Made by a program: the position numbers and the translations under genes. The notes below the pieces were generated by a model. It was not told the origin of the DNA. It was given only the letters and a program-made list of their open reading frames with translations, and ran no database searches. Of a DNA stretch of 64,000 bases, positions 55,185 to 64,000 are shown piece by piece. This DNA is from Axinella damicornis (lineage: Eukaryota > Porifera > Demospongiae > Axinellida > Axinellidae): assembly GCA_963931865.1 (NCBI GenBank), contig OZ007505.1, forward strand, positions 3,261,834 to 3,325,833. Reading direction: 5' to 3'. Each line of letters begins with the position of its first letter. The first letter of the stretch is position 1.

Positions 55185-55374
55185 CAGTGACGTATTCGGT
55201 ACAGTATACGGGAAACACCAGTCAAGTGGTAAACTGCAGCATTAGGTTCCCAGGAAGTATAAACAAGACAGTTATCAGTAATGTGACCAGACATTGCCAC
55301 AACAAAACTGGCGGTTTGAGCTCCAAAAATGCTGTGAGACATTTGGCGCACAACTACTGAGATAAGATTGAGAA
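55185..55374 (+). promoter_or_regulatory. Conserved upstream block of member 3
   Basis: Contains TGACGTATTCGGTACAGTA, AAGTGGTAAACTGCAGCATT, AGTTATCAGTAATGTGACC, ACATTGCCACAACAAAACTG and GGTTTGAGC, then ACTGAGATAAGATTGAGAA at the ATG. Same order as at members 2, 4 and 5. Confidence 0.68.
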
Positions 55375-57204
55375 ATGGCTGTTCTTTGTCTCTTGCTATT
55401 CACTGTGCTACTGCATACATGGAATGTCACAGGAAACCCTGCTGCTAACAATGACTGTCCGCTGTGGTTCGTACCTGGTGATAATGGCACTTGTGAGTGT
55501 GGAAATGACTTGGGGGGTATAGTGAAGTGCAATAATGTATCAAGAGAGGTATATCTGCTGGTAGGGTTTTGCATGTCACAGGATTCCACAGGACTTGTTG
55601 TAGGAGCTTGTCCTTATTGCCAATACATTACCGGCAGAGACAATCTCCACTATTTCATTCCAAAAAATATTTCTGAACTTGAAGATACCATGTGCGGACA
55701 ATTGAATAGAAAGGGTCGAATGTGTGGCCAGTGTATAGATGGCTTCACTACTTCAGCATACTCCTATGACTTGAGATGCGTGAAATGCAGTGGTGGACAC
55801 TACAACTGGGCTAAGTATGTAGCTGTGGCACTGCTTCCACTTACAGCATTCTTTATTGTGGTAGTAACTTTCCGGATCAGTGTCACACTCCCTCCAATGG
55901 TTGCACTCATCCACATTCTGCAGCCCATTATAGCACCACAAATAACACGTCCTACCATCTTTGCATTGACCACACCGTCACTATCTACAGCATCAATACC
56001 AGTACATATCCTTCACACCATTTATGGTGTTTGGAACCTTGACTTTTTTCGAACAGTCATTCCACCTGAAGTAATTTGTGTGGAAATGACAACAATACAA
56101 GCCCTAGCCTTGGACTACCTAGTTGCACTCTACCCTCTCATTCTCATTGTCATTACATACATTTTGATTGAACTACATGCTCGAAACTTCTGGCCTCTTG
56201 TCTGGGTGTGGAAACTTGTGCAATATTGCATCACTCGTTGTGGTATTAGAAGGCAGTGGAACTTTAAATCATCTATCATCGAAGCTTTTGCCAGCTTTCT
56301 CCTGTTGTCATTTGGCAAGATGCTGAGCATCTCATTCGATCTCCTGGTTCCAACACAACTTTACAACATACACGGAGAGCGAGTTAACAAAACTTACTTG
56401 TTCTACGATGCAACAGTTGAACTGTTCAGCAGTAGTCACCTCATCTTTGCTGTCATAGCAATTACAGTTCTCACAGTTTTCATACTTCTGCCGTTATTGC
56501 TGCTGCTACTGTATCCACTGAGATGCTTCCACAAGTGCTTAGACTGTTGCAGAATAAGATGTCATGCACTAATGGTGTTCACTGATGCATTTCAGGGTGC
56601 GTATAAGAATGGAACCAATGGCACTCGTGATCACCGGTGGTTTGCTGCAGTTTATCCATGTGCTCGTATCCTTTGGTTAATAATGTATGCCCTCACCCTT
56701 TCATCCTTTACCTTCGTACTAATAACTATTTCACTCATTGGTATTGTTATCTTGATCACAGTTGTGCAGCCATACAAAAAAGCAACTCATAACACAATTG
56801 ACACTTTGTTTATACTCACACTGATCATGCAGACTGTCTCTTTATTGTCATTAAGCTGGTCAGCTGAGCGCCAACATATACAGAGGAGTGCTGTATTAAT
56901 GTTAGTTGTCTTGTCAAGAGCACTTCCATTGTTGTACCTAACAGTAATTCTACTGCACTGGGTATACCAATGCAGAGTGGGTGCTTTACTGTGCAAAATA
57001 TGCACGAGGTGTAGGGAGCCACGCATATGCTGTACCAAAAGAAGACGAAGGATACGAGGGAGACTGGAGCCAAGCGAATCACTACCAGATCGGATGGTCA
57101 ACCCTGGTGAATACATCTTGCTGGAAGGATCACTTGGAGCAGTGGGACAATGTGATGGGCAGCAAACACAGAGGACTGCCTCTCTGAGTAACACAATTTC
57201 ATGA
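55375..57204 (+). CDS. Multi-pass membrane protein, family member 3 (609 aa)
   Basis: Single exon, complete. Signal peptide MAVLCLLLFTVLLHTWNVTG; ectodomain DCPLWFVPGDNGTCECGNDL, variable stretch CPYCQYITGRDNLHYFIPKN, then CGQLNRKGRMCGQC. The membrane core is nearly identical at DNA level to members 1, 2 and 4 across the TM1 region and the CFHKCLDCCRIRCHALM block, while the stretches around residues 190-215 and 485-510 are divergent. The tail has RRRRIRGRLEPSESLPDRMV and NPGEYILLEGSLGAV, so the sorting-like motif is kept. Expressed status unknown. Confidence 0.85.
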   Translation: MAVLCLLLFTVLLHTWNVTGNPAANNDCPLWFVPGDNGTCECGNDLGGIVKCNNVSREVYLLVGFCMSQDSTGLVVGACPYCQYITGRDNLHYFIPKNISELEDTMCGQLNRKGRMCGQCIDGFTTSAYSYDLRCVKCSGGHYNWAKYVAVALLPLTAFFIVVVTFRISVTLPPMVALIHILQPIIAPQITRPTIFALTTPSLSTASIPVHILHTIYGVWNLDFFRTVIPPEVICVEMTTIQALALDYLVALYPLILIVITYILIELHARNFWPLVWVWKLVQYCITRCGIRRQWNFKSSIIEAFASFLLLSFGKMLSISFDLLVPTQLYNIHGERVNKTYLFYDATVELFSSSHLIFAVIAITVLTVFILLPLLLLLLYPLRCFHKCLDCCRIRCHALMVFTDAFQGAYKNGTNGTRDHRWFAAVYPCARILWLIMYALTLSSFTFVLITISLIGIVILITVVQPYKKATHNTIDTLFILTLIMQTVSLLSLSWSAERQHIQRSAVLMLVVLSRALPLLYLTVILLHWVYQCRVGALLCKICTRCREPRICCTKRRRRIRGRLEPSESLPDRMVNPGEYILLEGSLGAVGQCDGQQTQRTASLSNTIS

Positions 57205-59274
57205 CTTGCTTGGCTCATATCAAAAGGCCTAGAGCATGGCACACTCACATGTACTAATATCACCACAAGAAACATTTGTACCTATTTATGCTTGCTCTTT
57301 GATTAGTGATTGTACTCACATTTGTAGTGTAATGCCTGAGCAAAATCTGACAACAATGCTGTCATTATGGATGTGATATGAGAGCGTGTGTGATCGAGTT
57401 GGTTGAACAACAAACAATTAATCTTTCATGACCAACGAGACTCCTATAATTGTGCAAGAAAGCATTGTGAAAGTAACAAACCAGGAACCCGCAGATCTGG
57501 CAAATGTTTTCCTTTCTTCTTCAGACTGGTTAGCTCAATATTCCCCAAATCTCATGTTTTCACATGCAACAGCAGCATTTTACACTGAGCAGCTGCATTG
57601 CATTGTCAATCAAATGAGAGAGACTCACTGATCAAGGTAAGCTCCTACGGGTCGTTTTTGTATCTATGTGGCTATGGTGTACTTCACACGCTGAGTGAAT
57701 GTTATCTCAAGTATGGCTGGTACAACAATGTCTATAATCTGCACTGGTACAAGGTATCCTAAATCTTCAGCAGCATCATCCACCCACAGAGGATCAACAT
57801 GGTGCTTCAACAGATGCCAGGTCAATCATTCTTCAGCCAGTGCTGCAAGTGTAATTGAGTTTGTCCATGCATACACCAAGTTTCAAGACTAAAGAAGCCT
57901 GAACTCAGCTCAAGCATATGCACACCTACTGCTAAACAGTAAAACAGTTAGTAAAAACATTAACATGTAACAACACATGTGGGGATAGCAGGATAAAGGT
58001 AGGGAAGATAGCACAAAACAGTTCAGTACACAGTACATATCTTTTCCACTATGCATGGCAAACGATGCCTGTAGGGAGGCTGTATACTGTATTATGTTAT
58101 CATCCCTTCCTTGATCTGCTGTCCTGCTATCCCTACATCTTGTTACCTTGTTGTTGCAAAATTGTGCAGCGACTACTCTCAACAAGAGTGACTTTGGGAA
58201 ACCACAGTGTTTGGTAAACACACAGATGTCTTCAGTGTACAACAGAACCAGTAATGTTGTCAACTTAGGAAGGGTTTGCACCGGTTGTATATGTCATGGC
58301 TGGGCTTAAAATGTTTGAATCCTGCATTGCCCTTTGGACTACAGTAGCTGCATGAGTGTGTGTCATAACACATTTTACTGGTGGAAAATCACTCTGATAT
58401 GCTGAGTGCACCGAAAAAAAGTTTTCCTTAAGACAAACAATGGGTTATTACTAGGTAATCACTCATCATGAGACTCCCAACAATAAGGGAAACCACAGCG
58501 TTTAGTAACACACAGAATCAAAATGAAGTCTTTAGCGTACTACAGAACCACCTTATTTAGTAATGTTGTTGTGCAACACATCAGATCAGTCTATACCAAT
58601 TGACCAATCCAAGAAGTATACACTAGTAAAGTAAAAATACATCTGTGTAGTCAACAACCAATTTTCCTAGACTTCTAAATCAGTGCTTTGACAAAAAGGG
58701 AGCTTGGGGTGAAACTTGCTTCTCCCTTGCAATTGAGCATGTTCACTGTGTTACTGGATACAGCAGTACTGCAGGTTACAAGTGATGATTGTCCGAAGGG
58801 TTGTAATGGCACTTGCAAGCGTGGAAATCACTTGGAGGGCCCCAAATAAATACCACCCAAGTCATTCCAGGGGTGTAGTACAATGTATCAAGTATGAAGA
58901 GAGACCTGCACGGCTACTAGTATGCTTCTTTGCACATCACATGATACGTAGCGTTCCTTATCACTGCTATTGTAACAAGAGTAAAAAACAATGAAACTGT
59001 TAGAGATGTAAAGATAACTGAACGGAACAAAAAATAGGGAAACACGGTAGGGATGATAGCATAAAACAGTTCAGTATACAACCCCTCCTTACAGATTGTA
59101 TAGATACACACATGGTACAAAATGAAGAAAATGATTTTGCAAATAAAGCCATAGTTCTTAAGTGACTGGTTTCAAGCGCTTCATGAAACTTTGAAGATGA
59201 GAAAAAGCAATGGGGTCGTGCACTACTCAGTGTAAAATGCTGATGTAGACATTGAAGTCTTTGGACCATCAAAG
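57205..59274. other. Spacer between members 3 and 4
   Basis: Starts with the shared 3' block CCTAGAGCATGGCACACTCAC. Holds two diverged copies of a flank repeat (AACCACAGTGTTTGGTAAAC at 58199 and AACCACAGCGTTTAGTAACAC at 58491, each followed by ACAG...ACAGAACCA) and the relic at 58730-58985. A stretch at 57428-57631 is open for 67 codons but unrecognised. Confidence 0.55.
58730..58985 (+). pseudogene. Relic of the ectodomain part of a family member
   Basis: GATGATTGTCCG, AATGGCACTTGCAAGCGTGG, ACAATGTATCAAGTATGAAG, TGCTTCTTTGCACATCACAT and CCTTATCACTGCTATTGTAA follow the order of DCP...NGTCECG, NNVS, CFCMS and PYHCY in member 1, with deletions and stops. The sequence ends before the membrane part. 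Confidence 0.8.
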
Positions 59275-59440
59275 AATAAACACACAAAGCATTTGGTGCA
59301 GTAAGAGACACACTAGTCAGTTTGTAAACTTCTACATTCAAACAAGGAAGTAGATGGTTATCACTACTTTACAAACTGGTGGTTTGAGCAACAAAGTAAT
59401 GTTAAATGTTGCCAGAATATTACTGAGATACGACTGAGAA
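59275..59440 (+). promoter_or_regulatory. Conserved upstream block of member 4
   Basis: CACACAAAGCATTTGGTGCA, TCAGTTTGTAAACTTCTACA, AACAAGGAAGTAGATGGTTATC, ACTGGTGGTTTGAGCAAC and the leader ACTGAGATACGACTGAGAA at the ATG match the other members. Confidence 0.68.
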
Positions 59441-61240
59441 ATGCCTAATCTTTTTCTCCTGCTATTGACTGTGCTACAGCATACGTGGAGTGCCACGGGA
59501 AACCCTACTGCAAACAATGACTGTCCGCTGTGGTTTGTACCTGGTGATAATGGCACTTGTGAGTGTGGAAATGACTTGGGGGGTATAGTGAAGTGCAATA
59601 ATGTGTCAAGAGAGGTATACCTGCTGGAATGGTTTTGCATGTCACAGGATTCCACAGGACTGGTTGTAGGAGCTTGTCCTTATCACAATCACTGGTCTCT
59701 TACTGGAACTTTCCAAGTGCACTATCTCCTTCCAAAAAACATTTCTGATCTAGAAGATCTTGTGTGTGGACCTTATAACAGAAAGGGTCGGATGTGTGGC
59801 CAGTGTAAGGATGGCTTCACTACTTCAGCGTACTCGTATGACTTGATATGTGTGAAATGCAGTGGTGGACACTACAACTGGGCTAAGTATGTAGCTGTGG
59901 CACTGCTTCCACTTACAGCATTCTTTATTGTGGTAGTAACTTTCCGGATCAGTGTCACACTCCCTCCAATGGTTGCACTTGTTCACATTCTGCAGCCCAT
60001 TGTGGTACCACAAGCAATACGTGTTAGTATCTTTGCATTGACAGCACCAATACTATCTCCTGCAAAAATACTGGCATGTATCATTTACACCATTTATGGT
60101 GTTTGGAATCTCGATTTCTTTCGAACAGTGATTCCACCTGAAGCAATTTGCCTGGAGATGTCAACAATACAAGCCCTAGCCTTGGACTACCTAGTTGCAC
60201 TCTATCCTCTCATTCTCATTGTCATTACATACATTTTGATTGAACTACATGCTTGGAACTTCTGGCCTCTTGTCTGGGTGTGGAAACCTGTGCAATATTG
60301 CATCACTCGTTGTGGTATTAGAAGGCAATGGAACTTCAAATCATCAATCATCGAAGCTTTTGCCAGCTTTCTCCTGTTGTCGTTTGGCAAGATGCTGAGC
60401 ATCTCATTTGATCTTCTGGTTCCAACACAACTTTACAACATACATGGAGAACGAGTTAACAAAACCTACTTGTTCTATGATGCAACAGTAGAAGTGTTCA
60501 GCAGTAGTCACCTCATCCTCGCTTTCGTAGCAATGGCAGTTCTCATAGTTTTCATACTTTTGCCGCTATTGCTGCTGCTACTGTATCCACTGAGATGCTT
60601 CCACAAGTGCTTAGACTGTTGCAGAATAAGATGTCATGCACTAATGGTGTTCACTGATGCATTTCAGGGTGCATACAAGAATGGAACCAATGGCACTCGT
60701 GATCACCGGTGGTTTGCTCTTGTTTATCCAAGTGCTCGCATCCTAAGTTACATTACATATGCACTCACCCTTTCATCCTTCTCCTTTGCCCTAATAACGT
60801 TCCTGCTCATTGGTATTGCTGCCTTAATCACAGTGGTCCAGCCGTACAAAAAAGCACCACATAATATCATTGATACTCTGCTTATGCTAACCTTAACCCT
60901 GATCACTGCATCTAAAACTTCACAAATCTCATCAATTGAACGTCAACATACACAGAGTTATGCTGCAGATGTGTTATTTGTCTTGGCATCGCTGATCCCG
61001 CTGTTGTACCTAACAGCAATTCCACTGCACTGGGTCTATGGATCCAGAGTGTTTGGTCTACTGTGCAGGATGTGTAGGTGGTGTAAGCAGGTGAATATCT
61101 GTTGTACCAGAGGAGGACGAAGGAGAGAAGGAAGACTGGCGCTGAGTGGAACGCTACCAGATCGGATGGCTAACCCTGATGAATATATCTTGTTGGATGG
61201 AGTAGTTGGACAATGGGCAGAGGACCACCACTCAGAATGA
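59441..61240 (+). CDS. Multi-pass membrane protein, family member 4 (599 aa)
   Basis: Single exon, complete. Signal peptide MPNLFLLLLTVLQHTWSATG. The ectodomain variable stretch is longer (YHNHWSLTGTFQVHYLLPKN) and the last ectodomain Cys block reads CGPYNRKGRMCGQCKDGF. Divergent from the others in 190-215 (VVPQAIRVSIFALTAPILSP) and 485-520; the membrane core is otherwise nearly identical. The tail keeps NPDEYILLDG but is shorter (ends GQWAEDHHSE). Its closest relative is the pseudogene member 5, which shares the same ectodomain insertion. Confidence 0.85.
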   Translation: MPNLFLLLLTVLQHTWSATGNPTANNDCPLWFVPGDNGTCECGNDLGGIVKCNNVSREVYLLEWFCMSQDSTGLVVGACPYHNHWSLTGTFQVHYLLPKNISDLEDLVCGPYNRKGRMCGQCKDGFTTSAYSYDLICVKCSGGHYNWAKYVAVALLPLTAFFIVVVTFRISVTLPPMVALVHILQPIVVPQAIRVSIFALTAPILSPAKILACIIYTIYGVWNLDFFRTVIPPEAICLEMSTIQALALDYLVALYPLILIVITYILIELHAWNFWPLVWVWKPVQYCITRCGIRRQWNFKSSIIEAFASFLLLSFGKMLSISFDLLVPTQLYNIHGERVNKTYLFYDATVEVFSSSHLILAFVAMAVLIVFILLPLLLLLLYPLRCFHKCLDCCRIRCHALMVFTDAFQGAYKNGTNGTRDHRWFALVYPSARILSYITYALTLSSFSFALITFLLIGIAALITVVQPYKKAPHNIIDTLLMLTLTLITASKTSQISSIERQHTQSYAADVLFVLASLIPLLYLTAIPLHWVYGSRVFGLLCRMCRWCKQVNICCTRGGRRREGRLALSGTLPDRMANPDEYILLDGVVGQWAEDHHSE

Positions 61241-62494
61241 AACACCATAATAATAATGCCTCAAAACTAGTCAGTGACTTAATATCAGTTCTATTGAACT
61301 GCATAGATATACACACTTATACTATACTTCAATGAAGTACTGCGATATGATCGGCCAATTGAAGGGGTTTAAATCACTTATTACCCCTGTGATCTCAACT
61401 TATACACCTGTAATTTCACTTATACACCATGTAGTTACAGCGTCATACATTTAGCATCATATCTAGCTAGATACCTCTATTGATACAATGTACAGTTCAT
61501 GATTCGGTCTTGAGTGCAAGCATCTTGAGCGCGAGCGTCTTGCGTGCGAGCGTCTTGCGTGCGAGCGTCTTGCGCGCGATCGCTGTAGCCAGACACAGAG
61601 TAGCTACTGTAGCGTGGAGCTGGACTTCGGACTTGGTCGTCACAAAAAACGCCTCTGTACCATAAGTGTCATGGGGCGGGGCGTATTTGGTGCGATCCCA
61701 GAGTCTGGTTCCGCTTCAGAGTCGCAGTCCCAAACACGAGGCACGAGTAAGCACAGTTGTCGGTTAGCGGACGGCGACAGCAGCTGCTATAAAGTTCGCC
61801 CATCCCTGCACGAAGTCTTTCTGGCTGCACTGAACGGTTGCTAAATGTTTCGGTTGCTAATACAGACAGCAATTTGATTGGTTGCCAGCTGTATAGTATA
61901 AATACCTTAAACAATGAAACCCTTGGGGCCTACGGGATTTAGATCCTCTTGGAAACCTATAGACCCCCTTGCACTTTGCGTGCAGGTGTCTATATAGATT
62001 CCGCGGGGCTCTAAATCCCGTAGACCCCTCGGTTTCATCGTTTAAAAGCACTGCAATAATGTCTGTTCCTATTTGTGTATCATTACATTTCCTTGCTAAT
62101 TTGATTTCCACTTTGGTGGGATTGGGGTTTGGCCAGCTTATTGCTGTACCCGTTGTATATAATATTATGGCTGGCTCTTCTGTATGACAGTTCAGTTTGT
62201 AAGTGCATGATAGAGCACTGACTAAAAAACGTTTGAATTCTGCAGTGCCCATTGGACCACAGTCACTACATGAGCATGTGTAATACATTATAGTAGAAAA
62301 TCTATCTTGAGTGCACTGATAAAAATCAGATTTTTCATTAAAGAATTGTGTGGTACATGACTCATCACAAGACTCCCAACAAGAGCGAGTTTGGGCAACC
62401 ATAGCGTGTAGTAAACACACAGAATTAATATTAGTGAAAGTTCTTCACTGAGATAACAATGAAGTTTCAAAGTTTGAAAACAAACCACAAAAGA
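61241..62494. other. Spacer between members 4 and 5
   Basis: Contains GCGAGCGTCTTGCGT repeats at 61530-61580, the foldback element at 61907-62045, and the flank repeat GGCAACCATAGCGTGTAGTAAACACACAGA near 62394. A minus-strand open stretch (62420-61857) spans the foldback element but has no recognisable family. Confidence 0.55.
61907..62045. mobile_element. Foldback element with TTAAACAATGAAACC termini
   Basis: Left TTAAACAATGAAACCCTTGG and CCTACGGGATTTAGA face TCTAAATCCCGTAG and CCTCGGTTTCATCGTTTAA. 139 bases, imperfect arms of about 36 bases. Confidence 0.82.
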
Positions 62495-62710
62495 GTAGCT
62501 AAACACACAGTGATATATTTGGTGCAGTGGGTAAGAAACACTATAGTCAGGTTGTAAACCACTGCATTGGGATCCACCAAACAAGGAAGTAGGGCTGTAG
62601 ATGGTTATCAGTAATATGACCAGATGTTGCCACAACAAAAACTGGTTGTTTGAGCAACTAAACTATTGCCTCACACTTGTTGCAACAATTACTGAGATAC
62701 AGATTGAGGA
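62495..62710 (+). promoter_or_regulatory. Conserved upstream block of member 5
   Basis: CACACAGTGATATATTTGG, GTCAGGTTGTAAACCACTGC, GGTTATCAGTAATATGACC, ATGTTGCCACAACAAAAACTGG, GTTTGAGCAAC and ACTGAGATACAGATTGAGGA before the ATG. Still well preserved although the gene is broken. Confidence 0.65.
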
Positions 62711-64000
62711 ATGACTGCTCTTTGTCTCCTGATATTCACAGTGCTACTGCAAACGTGGAGTGTCACAGGAAACCCTGCTGCTAACAATGACTGTCCGCTG
62801 TGGTTTGTACCCGGTGATAATAGCACTTGTGAGTGTGGAAATGACTTGGGGTATAGTGAAGTGCAATAATGCGTCAAGAGAGGTATACCTGCTGGAATGG
62901 TTTTGCATGTCACAGGATTCCACAGGACTGGTAGTAGGAGCTTGTCCTTATTACAATCACCGGTCTCTCACTGGAACTTTCCAAGTGCACTATCTCCTTC
63001 CCAGAAACACCTCTGATCTTGAAGATCTCATGTGTGGACCTTATAACAGAAAGGGTCGATTGTGTGGCCAGTGTAAGGATGACTTCACTACTTCAGCATA
63101 CTCATATGACTTGAGATGTGTGAAATGCAGTGGTGGACACTACAACTGGGCTAAGTATGTAGCTGTAGCACTGCTTCCACTTACAGCATTCTTTATTGTG
63201 GTAGTAACTTTCCGGATCAGTGTCACACTCCCTCCAATGGTTGCACTTGTTCACATTCTGCAGCCCATTGTGGTACCACAAGCAATACGTGTTAGTATCT
63301 TTGCATTGACAGCACCAACAATATCTCCTGCAAAAATACTGGCATGTATCATTTACACCATTTATGGCGTTTGGAATCTCGATTTCTTTCGAACAGTCAT
63401 TCCACCTGAAACAATTTGCCTGGAATGTCAACAATACAAGCTCTAGCCTTGGACTACCTAGTTGCATTCTATCCCCTCACTCTCATTGTCATTACATACA
63501 TTTTGATTGAACTACATGCTCGAAACTTCTGGCCTCTTGTCTGGGTGTGGAAACTTGTGCAATAATGCATCACTCGTTGCGGTATTAGAAGGCAGTGGAA
63601 CTTTAAATCATCAGCTTTTGCCAGTTTTCTCCTGCTGTCATTTGGCAAGATGCTGAGCATATCATTTGATCTCCTGGTACCAACACAACTTTACAACATA
63701 CATGGAGAAAGAGTTAACAAAACGTACTTGTTCTACGATGCAACAGTAGACGTGTTCAGCAGTAGTCACCTCATCCTCGCTTTCGTAGCAATTGCAGTTC
63801 TCATAGTCTTCATAATTCTGCCACTATTGCTGTTGCTACTGTATCCACTGAGATGCTTCCACAAGTGCTTAGACTGTTGCAGAATAAGATGTCATGCACT
63901 AATGGTGTTCACTGATGCATTTCAGGGTGCATACAAGAATGGAACCAACGGCACTCGTGACTGTCGATGGTTTGCTGCAGTTTATCCAAGTGCTCGCATC
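62711..64000 (+). pseudogene. Family member 5, pseudogene running off the window
   Basis: Start codon and signal peptide (MTALCLLIFTVLLQTW) are intact, but the G-run after AATGACTTG has lost two bases (near 62850), shifting the frame. The second frame continues with the ectodomain (CGPYNRKGRLCGQC) and TM1 until a one-base loss near 63426 (CTGGAATGTC against CTGGAGATGTC in member 4). Further on, a TAT codon has become TAA (63563-63565), and nine bases coding for IIE are missing near 63613. The rest to the window end is still strongly similar to member 4. Multiple independent lesions make sequencing error an unlikely full explanation. Confidence 0.9.

Noticed and set aside
50225..60402. Antisense open frames of about 66 codons repeated in every membrane-protein copy (e.g. 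50225-50425, 52609-52809, 56130-56330, 60202-60402)
   Set aside because: They mirror the highly conserved sense codons at the same place and have no start context or family; shadows of the real genes.

Overview
The window looks like nuclear DNA of an early-branching animal, most probably a sponge (inference). The reasons are short spliceable introns with GT-AG (and one GC-AG) borders, collagen built from exons that are multiples of 9 bases, an anillin-type cytokinesis protein, a CD225/dispanin protein, and lineage-expanded secreted and membrane families separated by many small foldback transposons. No bacterial or organellar signature was seen.

Layout. 1-3708: array of about 0.5-kb repeat units. 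4432-8844 (-): secreted protein with nine beta-sandwich 'FSE' repeats, a fibronectin III domain and a hormone-receptor-like exon, i.e. the ectodomain of an adhesion-GPCR-like protein whose membrane part is not found here. About 9290-9520: tail of a non-LTR retrotransposon. 10359-18467 (-): four tandem paralogues, plus one relic exon, of a small secreted Cys-rich protein that resembles the mannose-6-phosphate-receptor homology fold. 18648-25645 (-): anillin/rhotekin-family protein, head to head with 25952-27218 (+), a DUF1295 membrane reductase-like protein. 27717-29782 (+): CD225/dispanin-like protein with a GC-AG intron.

31673-48566 (-): the central find, a collagen with at least 28 Gly-X-Y exons followed by a collagen XV/XVIII-type trimerisation exon, a linker with an RKRR site, a two-exon Cys-rich module and a complete three-exon endostatin domain ending in a stop. 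It is a multiplexin-like basement-membrane collagen with an unusual Cys-rich insertion. One of its introns is an array of about 36 copies of a 22-base unit, each carrying a consensus 5' splice site.

49461-64000 (+): tandem family of single-exon genes for about 600-residue proteins (signal peptide, Cys-rich ectodomain, seven or more membrane segments, tail with a YILL motif). Three are intact, one has lost its tail through a deletion that brought 3' UTR into frame, one is a pseudogene running off the window, and two older relics lie between them. The family is not one I can name functionally.

The genes do not form an operon. Secreted matrix/adhesion and membrane-receptor functions dominate, and local tandem duplication has generated two of the clusters. 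All gene models are hand-spliced from phase and splice-site agreement and have no transcript support.
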